DNA from: JBDLSY01 sp041170585
Lineage (GTDB): Bacteria > Pseudomonadota > Gammaproteobacteria > Burkholderiales > Burkholderiaceae_C
Direction: 5' to 3'
DNA length: 30,170 bases
NCBI GenBank assembly: GCA_041170585.1
Contig: JBEDNN010000005.1
Coordinates: forward strand, 1-30,170
Below are positions 12,051-20,318 of this stretch, piece by piece. Position numbers and translations under genes: made by a program. The notes under the pieces are model-generated. The model did not search any database. It saw nothing but the letters and a program-made list of their open reading frames with translations, and was not told the DNA's origin. Numbering within the stretch: position 1 is the stretch's first letter; the number at the start of each line of letters is the position of its first letter.

Positions 12051-14438
12051 CTACGATTTATTTCTAAACGCGTTAGCAAAAGCATTAGAAATGGCTGTAT
12101 TCATTGCGGGGTTTAACGGTGTTTTTTTAGGTTTATTGATATTAGGTTTAGAAAGTAAATTGCCCTGCCAAGAATTAGGCAATGTAGATACATGTGCCGT
12201 TTCAAGCTGTAAACGCATAGACAACATAATTCGTTTACGCGACAAGTCTACTTCAATTACCCGAACTTTAATAGCCTGTCCTGCTTTTACTACGCTACGT
12301 GGGTCTTTAACGAAGCCTTTCCCTAGTTCAGACACATGAACCAACCCATCTTGGTGTACACCAATATCAACAAATGCACCAAATGCGGCAACGTTACTCA
12401 CAACCCCTTCCAAAATCATACCCGCTTGTAAATCTCGCATATCTTGTATGGCATCATCAAATTGAGCATATTGAAATGTTCCACGTGGGTCACGGCCTGG
12501 TTTAGCCAATTCAGTCAATACATCTTTTACTGTAGGCAGTCCAAACTGTTCATCAATAAACTCTTCAGGATTCAAACTATTTAATTTATCAGTTTGCCCC
12601 ATTACTGCTGGTAAATCTTGTCCGATTTTTGCCAATATACGTTGTACTAAAGGGTAAGCTTCAGGGTGAACACTACTGGCATCTAAAGGATTATCACCAT
12701 AAATACGCAAAAAACCAGCACATTGTTCAAAGGCTTTATCGCCTAAACGAGGTATTTTTTTTAATGCCAAACGGTTTAAAAAAGCACCATTAGTATCACG
12801 CATTGCAACCATTGAACGGGCGGTACTTAAACTTAAACCTGATACATGTGCCAACAAACTAACACTGGCTGTGTTAGCATCTACCCCAACCAAATTAACA
12901 CAATCTTCTATCACTGCATCTAAACCTTGTGCTAATTGACGCGCGGGTAAATCATGTTGGTATTGTCCTACGCCAATAGCTTTAGGATCAATTTTAACCA
13001 ATTCAGCTAACGGGTCTTGTAGGCGGCGAGCGATACTAACCGCGCCACGTAAACTAACATCTAATTCTGGTAATTCATGACTGGCTAACTCTGATGCAGA
13101 ATACACCGATGCACCTGCTTCGCTGACGACGACTTTTTTAATCGCAGGAAAATCACAGTCTATTGCTTTTAAATGATGTATCAACTGTACAACCAGTGCA
13201 TCAGTTTCACGGCTAGCGGTACCATTACCAATAGCAATTAAGCCAACGCGGTATGTTTGAATTAAATGAAGCAATGTAGCACGTGTTGCTTCTTTCTCGT
13301 TACGTGGTTCAAATGGATAAACTGTAGCGGTAGCTAACACGCTGCCTGTTGCTGAAATTACGGCTACTTTAACTCCCGTACGAATACCTGGGTCTAAACC
13401 CATAATCACTGCATCACCTGCTGGCGGTGCTAATAAAACATCACGCACATTGGCACTAAATACTTTTACCGCCTCGGTGTGGGCTTTTTCTTTAATACGC
13501 GTAATCACATCATTTTCTAAATGACTGTGTAACTTTACACGCCATGCCCAACGCACACACTCACGAATAAACCCGTCCGCAGGTTGGTCAGCAATGATTA
13601 AACCCAGCTGTTTAATTAAATGTCCTTCTAATGGGTGACTGGCACTGGAAGGTATTTGTCCGCTGGCTATTGCCTCGTAATGGGCTGGCTGTTCACATTG
13701 CACAGTCAATATACCTTGTGCTTGACCACGCAATATAGCCAATAAGCGATGCGACGGTATATGCTGTAATGGCTCATTATGCTCAAAATAATCACGGAAC
13801 TTATGTGCGTCAGGTTTAGTATCAGCATCATCTGTTTTGCCGACATAAATATGGTTTTGTTGCCATATCAGTTCGCGTAAGCTACTGACAACATCAGGAT
13901 TTTCTGAAAACTGCTCGGCTAAAATATCACGCGCACCGTCTAGTGCTGCTTTAACCGTCGTAATATCACCTTGTATAAAATCACTCGCAATAATTAACGG
14001 GTCTAAAATACGGTTATTTAGTAGATTGATAGCCAATGGTTCTAACCCCGCCTCTTTTGCTATCACTGCCCGCGTACGTCGCTTGGGTTTATAGGGTGCA
14101 TATAAATCTTCTAAACGTTGCTTAGTATCTGCTTGCATAATTGACTGATGCAATTCAGGATTTAATTTATTTTGTGTATTAATTTCAAGCAAAACGGCTG
14201 CACGTCGTGCTTCTAATTCACGTAAATACGGTAATCGGTCTATCAATAGGCGTAATTGTGTATCTGACATACCACCCGTTGCTTCTTTACGGTAACGGGC
14301 AATAAAAGGCACTGTTGCACCACTATCAAGTAGCTCTATCGCGATAGTCAAATGTTTAAAATTGACTCCCAATTCACGGGCTAACTGGGTAATAATAGTG
14401 TTTATTGTCTCTGTAGGGTTTAACATGGTAGTTATCAT
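12051..14438 (-). CDS. tex: Tex family RNA-binding transcription accessory protein
   Basis: The 795-residue protein has the Tex domain order. It starts with an N-terminal helical domain (LDSGATVPFIARYRKEATGG, LEDLYAPYKPKRRTRA). A YqgF/RNase H-like domain opens near residue 335 (GLDPGIRTGVKVAV, then IAIGNGTASRET). Helix-hairpin-helix elements are near residues 490-570 (NLVGVDANTASVSLLAHVSG, ALKKIPRLGDKAFEQCAGF), and a C-terminal S1 domain is near 655-730 (GMILEGVVSNVAAFGAFVDI, HQDGLVHVSEL). Tex binds nucleic acid and affects transcription and stress survival. The tail after S1 is short and basic. No clear ribosome binding site; the ATG at 14426 (MLNPTE) is an equally good start. Confidence 0.95.
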   Translation of the reverse strand: MITTMLNPTETINTIITQLARELGVNFKHLTIAIELLDSGATVPFIARYRKEATGGMSDTQLRLLIDRLPYLRELEARRAAVLLEINTQNKLNPELHQSIMQADTKQRLEDLYAPYKPKRRTRAVIAKEAGLEPLAINLLNNRILDPLIIASDFIQGDITTVKAALDGARDILAEQFSENPDVVSSLRELIWQQNHIYVGKTDDADTKPDAHKFRDYFEHNEPLQHIPSHRLLAILRGQAQGILTVQCEQPAHYEAIASGQIPSSASHPLEGHLIKQLGLIIADQPADGFIRECVRWAWRVKLHSHLENDVITRIKEKAHTEAVKVFSANVRDVLLAPPAGDAVIMGLDPGIRTGVKVAVISATGSVLATATVYPFEPRNEKEATRATLLHLIQTYRVGLIAIGNGTASRETDALVVQLIHHLKAIDCDFPAIKKVVVSEAGASVYSASELASHELPELDVSLRGAVSIARRLQDPLAELVKIDPKAIGVGQYQHDLPARQLAQGLDAVIEDCVNLVGVDANTASVSLLAHVSGLSLSTARSMVAMRDTNGAFLNRLALKKIPRLGDKAFEQCAGFLRIYGDNPLDASSVHPEAYPLVQRILAKIGQDLPAVMGQTDKLNSLNPEEFIDEQFGLPTVKDVLTELAKPGRDPRGTFQYAQFDDAIQDMRDLQAGMILEGVVSNVAAFGAFVDIGVHQDGLVHVSELGKGFVKDPRSVVKAGQAIKVRVIEVDLSRKRIMLSMRLQLETAHVSTLPNSWQGNLLSKPNINKPKKTPLNPAMNTAISNAFANAFRNKS

Positions 14439-14451
14439 TATTTAAACAATT

Positions 14452-14575
14452 TATTGATATTGATATTGATATTATTAATATTTGTATTGGTATTATTAAT
14501 ATTGGTATTATTTAAATTATTATTAAAATTATTATTTAAATTATTATTAAAATTAGTATATTTATATATAAACAT
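14452..14575. repeat. A/T tandem-repeat spacer before the 14580 gene
   Basis: Repeated TTGATA, TATTATTAATATTGG and ATTATTTAAATTATTATTAA words fill the divergent spacer between tex and the next gene. A frame is open through it from 14454, but its product (runs of Leu, Ile, Lys) is a product of the repeat, not a protein. Confidence 0.75.
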
Positions 14576-14579
14576 TTAT

Positions 14580-15191
14580 ATGAAAAAAAACGATTTATTA
14601 ATATTAAAAGTGGTCAATAACACACATATATTTTTATGGGCTATCCTATTCATCATAAGCAGCACTGTTACAATCACAACCGCTTATAGTGCTGAAGCAA
14701 TAGCGATACAAAACCAATATTTAGAAAATATGCAACAGTGTGGGCGACAATTAGCACCTGCACAGTGCCAACGTAAAGCAAACTTAAAATATGCAGCACA
14801 GCAGCATACTTTAAAACAACAAAAAATTGTTCAAACACAAGCGATGCGTACTTTAAAAATGCAGCAAAATACTGTGTACCCTAGACTAAGCCAGCAACAA
14901 AAAACATCTAAAGAGGATAATAAACGCCCACTTTTGCAAGGTAATTTACCTAAAAGCAATACTATTATTTTAAAAAGACCACCTTTAATCACGGCTAAAC
15001 AATACACCCATAAATACACCCATAAACCAGTTAATCGCCGACTAATAAAACCTGTTAAAGTAAAGTTAGCTATTAATTTTATAAAACGTCAGGCAGAGTC
15101 AAATCAAAAAATTATGCGCCGCCTTGCTAAAAATAATAAGCGGCGTGAACAAGGATTTATAGTAGATAAAGTTATTGTGCCTCAACCTTAA
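14580..15191 (+). CDS. Exported basic, Gln/Lys-rich protein of unknown function
   Basis: The 203-residue protein starts at the ATG at 14580 (MKKNDLLILK). A hydrophobic stretch (about 17-34) followed by TTAYSAEA looks like a signal peptide with cleavage near residue 40. The mature part is rich in Gln, Lys and Arg, with short helical stretches (IQNQYLENMQQCGRQLAPAQ) carrying two cysteines about ten residues apart, and a tandem YTHKYTHK (a 12-bp duplication near 15003). I recognise no family. The very basic C-terminus (residues 150-195) could bind nucleic acid or cell wall. It is convergent with yajQ and shares with it a spacer full of tandem repeats. Confidence 0.6.
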   Translation: MKKNDLLILKVVNNTHIFLWAILFIISSTVTITTAYSAEAIAIQNQYLENMQQCGRQLAPAQCQRKANLKYAAQQHTLKQQKIVQTQAMRTLKMQQNTVYPRLSQQQKTSKEDNKRPLLQGNLPKSNTIILKRPPLITAKQYTHKYTHKPVNRRLIKPVKVKLAINFIKRQAESNQKIMRRLAKNNKRREQGFIVDKVIVPQP

Positions 15192-15194
15192 TAT

Positions 15195-15255
15195 AATTTA
15201 AAGAATTTAAAGAATTTAAAGTTTTAAGTTTTAAGTTTTAAGTTTTAAGTTTTAA
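15195..15255. repeat. Tandem repeats: 9-bp x3 and 7-bp x5
   Basis: AATTTAAAG is repeated three times (15195-15221), then GTTTTAA five times (15221-15255), followed by a T-run. They lie between two convergent genes and the T-run could contribute to termination. Confidence 0.92.
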
Positions 15256-15261
15256 GTTTTT

Positions 15262-15747
15262 TTAATCACGAAAATTTTCAAATCCTAAAGGAAGATCTTT
15301 AATATCCTGCTTTAATAAAGCCATGGCTGCTTGTAAATCATCTCGCTTTGTACCAGTGATACGTACTGTGTCTCCCTGAATACTTGCCTGTACTTTAAGT
15401 TTACTATTTTTAACAGCCAAAGTAATTTTCTTAGCGTCTTCAGTTGGAATACCTTCTTTAATAGTTGCAACTTGCTTAACTTTATCACCACCAACGCGTT
15501 CAGTATCAGCGTATTTTAAATACCGTAAATCTACGCCTCGTTTAGTTAATTTAGCCAATAAGACCTCTTTAACTTGTGTGACTTGAAAGTCATTATCCGC
15601 CAATAAAACCAAGGTTTCTTTTGCTTGTTCAACTTTAGCACTACTGCCTTTAAAGTCAAATCGAGTACCAATCTCTTTATTAGCTTGTTCAACCGCATTT
15701 TTTAATTCAACTGTATCAGGTTTACAAACAACATCAAAACTAGGCAT
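15262..15747 (-). CDS. yajQ: YajQ family nucleotide-binding protein
   Basis: The 161-residue protein matches YajQ throughout: MPSFDVVCKPDTVELKNAVE, IGTRFDFKGSSA, TKRGVDLRYLKY, VKQVATIKEGIPTEDAKKIT, VRITGTKRDDLQAAMALLK, and the typical end LPLGFENFRD. The family has two RNP-like folds and binds nucleotides; some members bind cyclic di-GMP. The length is normal. It lies downstream of the ribosomal protein cluster but beyond a strong terminator, so it is a separate unit. Its upstream spacer (15748-15910) is A/T-rich with AATAAG-type repeats and no gene. Confidence 0.96.
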   Translation of the reverse strand: MPSFDVVCKPDTVELKNAVEQANKEIGTRFDFKGSSAKVEQAKETLVLLADNDFQVTQVKEVLLAKLTKRGVDLRYLKYADTERVGGDKVKQVATIKEGIPTEDAKKITLAVKNSKLKVQASIQGDTVRITGTKRDDLQAAMALLKQDIKDLPLGFENFRD

Positions 15748-15910
15748 AAAAATCTCGCAAATTAATTAAAAAATAATAAAATAATAAGATAATAAGATAA
15801 TAAATAATAAAAATAAATATAAATATAAAATATATACATAAAAATATATTTAGATACTTATATTTACCTAACCTTAAAAATATTTCAATGAGTGCCAGCA
15901 GATTAAATAT

Positions 15911-15945
15911 AAAAAAATCGCCTGATACCTTGTGGATACCAGACG
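15911..15945 (-). terminator. Strong Rho-independent terminator after rplL
   Basis: On the minus strand the sequence 15945-15919 folds into an 11-bp stem (three G-T pairs) with a 5-nt loop, directly followed by ATTTTTTT. It lies 45 bp past the rplL stop and ends the ribosomal-protein unit where rpoB would normally follow. Confidence 0.88.
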
Positions 15946-15990
15946 AATTTTTAACCCCAAAATATGCCAATAAATAGCCTGTTTTAGTGA

Positions 15991-16359
15991 TTATTTAATG
16001 TCAGCCGTTGCACCTGCTTCAACTAATTTTTTAGCTGCTGCATCAGCATCAACTTTAGAAACGCCTTCTTTAACTGCTTTAGGTGCGCCATCTACTAAGT
16101 CTTTAGCTTCTTTTAAGCCTAACCCAGTTAATTCACGGACTGCTTTAATAACGCCTACTTTATTAGCACCAACGCCTGTTAAAATAACATCAAATTCAGT
16201 TTTTTCTTCAACAACTGCTGCACCAGCCGCCGCCGCTGGGGCAGACATCGCTGCTGCTGATACGCCAAATTTTTCTTCAATTGCTTTAACTAAATCATTC
16301 AAATCCATTACAGACATGCTATCTAAAGCTACTAAAAAATCGTCTTTGTTAAATGCCAT
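15991..16359 (-). CDS. rplL: 50S ribosomal protein L7/L12
   Basis: The 122-residue protein has the standard L7/L12 plan: a helical N-terminal dimerisation domain (MSVMDLNDLVKAIEEKFGVS), an Ala-rich hinge (residues 35-50) and the globular C-terminal domain (EFDVILTGVGANKVGVIKAV, ELTGLGLKEAKDLVDGAPK) that recruits translation factors. It follows rplJ by 126 bp and ends at a strong terminator instead of continuing into rpoBC. Confidence 0.98.
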   Translation of the reverse strand: MAFNKDDFLVALDSMSVMDLNDLVKAIEEKFGVSAAAMSAPAAAAGAAVVEEKTEFDVILTGVGANKVGVIKAVRELTGLGLKEAKDLVDGAPKAVKEGVSKVDADAAAKKLVEAGATADIK

Positions 16360-16485
16360 GATAATATTTCCTTAATATATAAATATAAATGTGAGTATAA
16401 ATATAGCGTTGATATAAATCATTTAGTGAATAACATCACTGTGTTAATAACACATTATTTATAGCAATACACTAGATAAACCGTT

Positions 16486-17064
16486 TTAAACAGCAGGTGT
16501 TTCAATAGCAGGTGCTTCAGCAACAGGTGTTTCAACGATAACTGTTTCGGCAGAAGTTGATTCAATTGTCGCTTGAGCAGCCAATTTTTGTTCAGAAATT
16601 GCACTCAATACACGTGCAAAGCGTGAAATCGGTGATGCCAATAAACCACACAGTTGTGCTAATAGCACTTCTTTACTTGGAATACTAGCTAATTGCTGTA
16701 CCGCATCTTTGTCTAGTAATTTGCCGTTATAAGTACCTGCTTTAATCACCAATTTATCATTGGTTTTAGCAAAATCATTGATAACCTTTGCAGCAGCTAC
16801 TGCATCTGCCGAAAAACTATAAATCAACGGCCCAACCATTTGATCGCCAGCTATCTCAAACAAACTACCTGCTACTGCACGGCGTGCTAAAGTATTTTTT
16901 AACACACGTAAGTAAACATTGTTTACACGTGCTTGCTTACGTAATTTTGTCATATCCGCGACGGTAATGCCACGGTATTCAGCAATGACTAATGTTTGTG
17001 ATTTTGCTACTTGCGTAGTAATTTCAGAAACAACTGCTTTTTTATCATTCAGATTAAGACTCAA
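16486..17064 (-). CDS. rplJ: 50S ribosomal protein L10
   Basis: The 192-residue protein forms the stalk base that carries L7/L12. The conserved N-terminal domain is clear (LVIAEYRGITVADMTKLRKQ, LRVLKNTLARRAV, GPLIYSFS, LLAQLCGLLASPISRFARVL). It is longer than the usual 165-175 residues because of a low-complexity C-terminal tail rich in Ala, Glu, Thr and Pro (about residues 160-192, with repeats of the VETPVAEAP type). AGGAG lies just upstream of the ATG. In relatives L10 with L7/L12 represses its own operon through the leader upstream. Confidence 0.97.
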   Translation of the reverse strand: MSLNLNDKKAVVSEITTQVAKSQTLVIAEYRGITVADMTKLRKQARVNNVYLRVLKNTLARRAVAGSLFEIAGDQMVGPLIYSFSADAVAAAKVINDFAKTNDKLVIKAGTYNGKLLDKDAVQQLASIPSKEVLLAQLCGLLASPISRFARVLSAISEQKLAAQATIESTSAETVIVETPVAEAPAIETPAV

Positions 17065-17278
17065 AGTCTACTCCTTTCAAAACACAGTTTAATATTTAGT
17101 GATAAACACTGAACATAAACCACTCGATTTTGGCTATCCTTGAACGCAATTACGACATTGCGTATAGGGTTTGCCATCTGCGTAGGGTCGTTACATTAAG
17201 TGGCTATCACTAGCCACCCCTACGGTCTTTGACTGCTATAGTGCTGTAATCAACACTATGCCCATCAATTTTTGATAA
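17065..17278 (-). promoter_or_regulatory. L10-type leader between rplA and rplJ
   Basis: The 214-bp spacer is rich in potential structure. The pair GTGGCTA...TAGCCAC makes a tight hairpin (about 17199-17216), enclosed by a CGTAGGG/CCCTACG-type pairing about 17180-17226. Position and size match the rplJL leader that binds L10-L7/L12 and controls translation in Proteobacteria. The structure is seen; the regulatory role is inferred from the family. Confidence 0.6.
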
Positions 17279-17989
17279 TTAAGCAGCAGTACCGATTTGT
17301 ACTGTTGCAGAATCAACTCGCACACCCACACCCATAGTCGATGACAGTGCAACGCGTTTTAAGTAAACACCTTTTGCTGAAGTTGGACGCGCACGATTTA
17401 ATGCATCTAATAAAGCGGCCAAATTTTGTTTGATTTTATCAGCATCAAACGATGCACGGGCGATACTGGCATGGACAATCCCTGATTTATCAGTACGGTA
17501 TTGAACTTGACCTGCTTTTGCATTTTTAACTGCAGTCGCCACATCGGCCGTTACAGTACCGACTTTAGGGTTAGGCATTAAGCCACGTGGGCCTAAAATA
17601 GTTCCTAAAGTACCCACCACACGCATTGCATCAGGCGAGGCAATCACAACATCAAAATTCATGACACCTGCTTTGATTTGCTCTGCTAAATCTTCCATAC
17701 CGACAATATCAGCACCTGCGGCACGTGCCTCGTCGGCTTTAGCCCCTTGAGTAAACACTGCAACACGCTTTGTACGGCCAGTACCTGCGGGCATAACCAC
17801 TGCACCACGTACGACTTGATCTGATTTTTTAGGGTCTACACCTAGCATAATCGCTACATCTATTGATTCATCAAATTTAGCTTTAGCACAGCTTTTAACG
17901 ACTGTAATTGCTTCATCAATAGAAAATAATTTAGTACGGTCAGGCACTGCTTTAGCCGCAACTTGCGCTTTCTTAGATAACTTAGCCAT
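17279..17989 (-). CDS. rplA: 50S ribosomal protein L1
   Basis: The 236-residue protein starts MAKLSKKAQVAAKAV and has the L1 landmarks GVDPKKSDQVVRGAVVMPAG, FDVVIASPDAMRVVG, GTILGPRGLMPNPKVGTVT and KAGQVQYRTDKSGIVH. L1 binds 23S rRNA at the exit-side stalk and, in many bacteria, its own rplKA message. I chose the ATG at 17989, which overlaps the rplK stop as TGATG and has GGAG 8 nt upstream; a GTG one codon earlier is less likely. The overlap indicates coupled translation with rplK. Confidence 0.97.
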   Translation of the reverse strand: MAKLSKKAQVAAKAVPDRTKLFSIDEAITVVKSCAKAKFDESIDVAIMLGVDPKKSDQVVRGAVVMPAGTGRTKRVAVFTQGAKADEARAAGADIVGMEDLAEQIKAGVMNFDVVIASPDAMRVVGTLGTILGPRGLMPNPKVGTVTADVATAVKNAKAGQVQYRTDKSGIVHASIARASFDADKIKQNLAALLDALNRARPTSAKGVYLKRVALSSTMGVGVRVDSATVQIGTAA

Positions 17990-18420
17990 CACACATTCTC
18001 CGTCGTCAAGCCCATAGAACGGGCACTACCTGCCAACGTACGCACGGCAGCATCCATATCAGCAGCCGTTAAATCAGCATTCTTAGTCGTTGCAATCGCC
18101 TCCAATTGCGCACGGGTTAATTTACCCACTTTTTCAATGTGGGGACGTGGTGAACCTTTTGTAATACCAGCTGCTTTTTTTAGCAAAATTGATGCTGGCG
18201 GCGATTTCATTACAAACGTAAAGCTTTTATCAGCAAATGCTGTAATAACCACAGGAATAGGTAAACCTACTTCTATACCTTGTGTTTGAGCATTAAATGC
18301 TTTACAGAACTCCATAATATTTAAACCGCGCTGACCTAAAGCGGGACCAATTGGAGGCGAAGGGTTTGCCTTGCCTGCAGGAACTTGTAGCTTAATAAAG
18401 CCAACAATTTTCTTTGCCAT
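17989..18420 (-). CDS. rplK: 50S ribosomal protein L11
   Basis: The 143-residue protein opens MAKKIVGFIKLQVPAGKANP and has PPIGPALGQRGLNIMEFCKA, KSFTFVMKSPPASILLKKAA and the C-terminal GSARSMGL signature. L11 sits in the GTPase-associated centre with 23S rRNA. A Shine-Dalgarno AAGGAAG precedes the ATG. It is the first gene after a 168-bp spacer holding two hairpins. Confidence 0.98.
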   Translation of the reverse strand: MAKKIVGFIKLQVPAGKANPSPPIGPALGQRGLNIMEFCKAFNAQTQGIEVGLPIPVVITAFADKSFTFVMKSPPASILLKKAAGITKGSPRPHIEKVGKLTRAQLEAIATTKNADLTAADMDAAVRTLAGSARSMGLTTENV

Positions 18421-18451
18421 ATTTCTTCCTTATTTGAGTCGTAACGTTAAC

Positions 18452-18512
18452 GCGGTTTGAATTGAGTTAAACCGCATTATCTCCTCATACGATACATCGA
18501 AGGCCGTATCGT
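18452..18512 (-). promoter_or_regulatory. Two hairpins in the rplK leader
   Basis: Two perfect 7-bp stems with 10-nt loops lie in the nusG-rplK spacer: ACGATAC/GTATCGT (18489-18512) and GCGGTTT/AAACCGC (18452-18475). They fit a leader for the rplKA message, where L1 usually binds, or processing signals; no T-run follows. Confidence 0.5.
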
Positions 18513-18588
18513 TTGCCTGTAAATATTTTAAATTTTAAATATTAACTTTCAAATATTAAATAAATATTAAATACCAATAGGTTAAAAA

Positions 18589-19122
18589 TTAAATCTTCTC
18601 AACTTGAGAAAAATCCATATCAACACTAGTCGCACGGCCAAAAATAGTTACCGAAACACGAAGACGGTTTTTATCATAGATAACCTCTTCAACACTGCCA
18701 TTAAAATCAGTGAAAGGACCTTCTTTGATACGTATAACTTCACCTACTTCAAATAACACTTTAGGTCTTGGTTTATCAGAACCAGCCTTCATTTGATCAC
18801 GCATAGACTGTACTTCGGCTGCAGAGATAGCCGTTGGCTTATTTGCCTTGCCACCAATAAAACCCGTCACTTTAGGCGTACTTTTTACCAAATGCCAAGT
18901 TTCATCGGTTAATTCAATTTCAACAAAAACATAACCTGGAAATAAGCGGCGTTCAGAAGTAACTTTTTGACCGTTTTTAACTTCTAAAATTTCTTCAGTC
19001 GGCACCAAAATCTCACCAAACATGTGAGACAGTTCAGAACGCTCAATCCGCTCTTGTAACGATTTAGCGATCGATTTTTCCATCGCCGAATAAACATGAA
19101 CAATGTACCATTGCTTAGCCAT
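18589..19122 (-). CDS. nusG: Transcription termination/antitermination factor NusG
   Basis: The 177-residue protein has the NGN domain (MAKQWYIVHVYSAMEKSIAK, SERRLFPGYVFVEIELTDET, VTGFIGG) and a C-terminal KOW domain (FEVGEVIRIKEGPFTDFNGS, LRVSVTIFGRATSVDMDF). NusG binds RNA polymerase, speeds elongation and links it to Rho or ribosomes. The ATG follows directly after the secE TAA, so the two are translated together, the usual bacterial arrangement. Confidence 0.98.
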   Translation of the reverse strand: MAKQWYIVHVYSAMEKSIAKSLQERIERSELSHMFGEILVPTEEILEVKNGQKVTSERRLFPGYVFVEIELTDETWHLVKSTPKVTGFIGGKANKPTAISAAEVQSMRDQMKAGSDKPRPKVLFEVGEVIRIKEGPFTDFNGSVEEVIYDKNRLRVSVTIFGRATSVDMDFSQVEKI

Positions 19123-19506
19123 TTATTTACTCCAGTTTAAAACGAGATCAAATAAAGCTAATTCAATCAGCTTATCAACAGACCACAAAAAGATTGCCAT
19201 AATTATTACAAAAACAAACACTACTATAGTCATTTGAGTTGTTTCTCTACGGCTAGGCCACACCACTCGTAACAATTCGGTGTAAGCCGCTTTAAAAAAA
19301 ATAATTAAAGATTGTCCTGTACTACTGGTTAAAAAAACAACCGTTGCAATAACTAAACTTAATAACAATGCTGACAAAAGTATCCAAGCGTCTTGCTGAC
19401 CCGAGAAGTAAAAGACGAAACCACCTATTACCAAGGCAATTGATGACAGTACTTTCACAAGATCTAACGGCGTTTTATTACCGACTTCAATTTCAGAGGT
19501 ATTCAT
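19123..19506 (-). CDS. secE: Preprotein translocase subunit SecE
   Basis: The 127-residue protein has three membrane segments (about 19-36, 42-60 and 92-114), as in enterobacterial SecE, and the conserved cytoplasmic region FFKAAYTELLRVVWPSRRET before the last helix. SecE clamps the SecY channel. It is the first protein gene after the tRNA-Trp terminator. The TATAAA-like word upstream (about 19525) may belong to its promoter, but I see no convincing -35. Confidence 0.96.
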   Translation of the reverse strand: MNTSEIEVGNKTPLDLVKVLSSIALVIGGFVFYFSGQQDAWILLSALLLSLVIATVVFLTSSTGQSLIIFFKAAYTELLRVVWPSRRETTQMTIVVFVFVIIMAIFLWSVDKLIELALFDLVLNWSK

Positions 19507-19590
19507 ACAAACTTTCTATTGATTTTATAAACACTGTAAACAAAAAAGTATCACAGACACCAGTTAAAACATCAACCTAAATATTCTTAA

Positions 19591-19618
19591 CAAGAAAAAG
19601 CCACCTAAATTAGGTGGC
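19591..19618 (-). terminator. Terminator that uses the 3' end of tRNA-Trp
   Basis: On the minus strand a perfect stem GCCACCTA/TAGGTGGC with a 3-nt loop (19618-19600) is followed by TTTTTCTTG. The 5' arm begins with the discriminator-proximal GCCA that is also the encoded CCA end of tRNA-Trp. It separates the tRNA unit from secE. Confidence 0.85.
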
Positions 19619-19690
19619 AGGGGAAGAGGGAATCGAACCCCCAGCCTACGGTTTTGGAGACCGTCGCTCTGCCAATTGAGCTATTCCCCT
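19615..19690 (-). tRNA. tRNA-Trp (anticodon CCA)
   Basis: It folds as a full cloverleaf with acceptor AGGGGAA/TTCCCCT, anticodon loop CTCCAAA, the T-loop GGTTCGATTCC and an encoded 3' CCA. It stands between tRNA-Thr and secE, its common place, but without tuf before it. Confidence 0.97.
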
Positions 19691-19750
19691 ACTAATTTTT
19701 TAACCTATATAGATTTTTATTATACCCAATAAACAATCCACTAATGGTGG

Positions 19751-19825
19751 TGGTGCCCGTTGCGAGAATCGGACTCGCGATCTCCCCCTTACCAAGGGGG
19801 TGCTCTACCACTGAGCCAAACGGGC
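19751..19825 (-). tRNA. tRNA-Thr (anticodon GGT)
   Basis: Acceptor GCCCGTT/AACGGGC, anticodon loop TTGGTAA in a stem of five C-G pairs, T-arm GAGTCCGATTCTC, encoded CCA. The gap to tRNA-Trp is only 60 bp, where tuf usually stands. Confidence 0.97.
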
Positions 19826-19863
19826 TTATTTTATTAATTTTAGATAAATTATAGACGCCTAGT

Positions 19864-19937
19864 TGGAGCGGGAAGCGGGAATCGAACCCGCGCTATTAGC
19901 TTGGAAGGCTAAAGTTCTACCATTGAACTACTCCCGC
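19864..19937 (-). tRNA. tRNA-Gly (anticodon TCC)
   Basis: Acceptor GCGGGAG/TTCCCGC, anticodon loop CTTCCAA, T-arm CGGGTTCGATTCCCG, encoded CCA. Confidence 0.97.
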
Positions 19938-19960
19938 ATTTAGTTTTTTATTTGGTTTGC

Positions 19961-20045
<85 letters not shown>

Positions 20046-20058
20046 TGCAAAGACTATT

Positions 20059-20087
20059 ATTATTGCAATTGATTTGTATTTTGTCAA
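20059..20087 (-). promoter_or_regulatory. Strong sigma-70 promoter of the tRNA unit
   Basis: On the minus strand a perfect -35 TTGACA (20087-20082) is followed after exactly 17 nt by AATAAT (20064-20059, five of six). Transcription would begin about 7 nt before the tRNA-Tyr 5' end. Confidence 0.85.
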
Positions 20088-20201
20088 GTAATATTATGTT
20101 TAGTACATATAAAAGTAATAAATTAGTGCTTATTAAAAGCAGTGCTTACTAAATACTAAACTATTTAATATTATACTGAATAATAGAATACTGAATTATT
20201 C

Positions 20202-20315
20202 GGTAATGTTCAAATAGCACTGATACAAAAAGTTTAATAATTAAGAAGTAACCAGTAAAATAAACAGGCTACCTCACCAGTATAAATATTATAAAAGTTA
20301 AATTTTAACATTACC
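20202..20315 (+). mobile_element. 114-bp MITE derived from the IS1-like element (copy 2)
   Basis: It has the same structure as copy 1 (10159), in the opposite orientation, with about seven differences over 114 bp. The flanks are GAATTATTC on the left (20193-20201) and CAATTATTC on the right (20316-20324), a 9-bp target duplication with one mismatch, the length expected of IS1-family insertion. The right copy contains the pabB stop codon. It lies between pabB and the tRNA promoter. Confidence 0.92.
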
Positions 20316-20318
20316 CAA

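Noticed and set aside
14454..14579. 42-codon N-terminal extension rich in Leu, Ile and Lys
   Set aside because: It is translated simple-sequence DNA; the signal peptide begins properly at the ATG at 14580.
15998..16375. Plus-strand 125-codon frame opposite rplL
   Set aside because: Antisense shadow of the highly biased rplL sequence.
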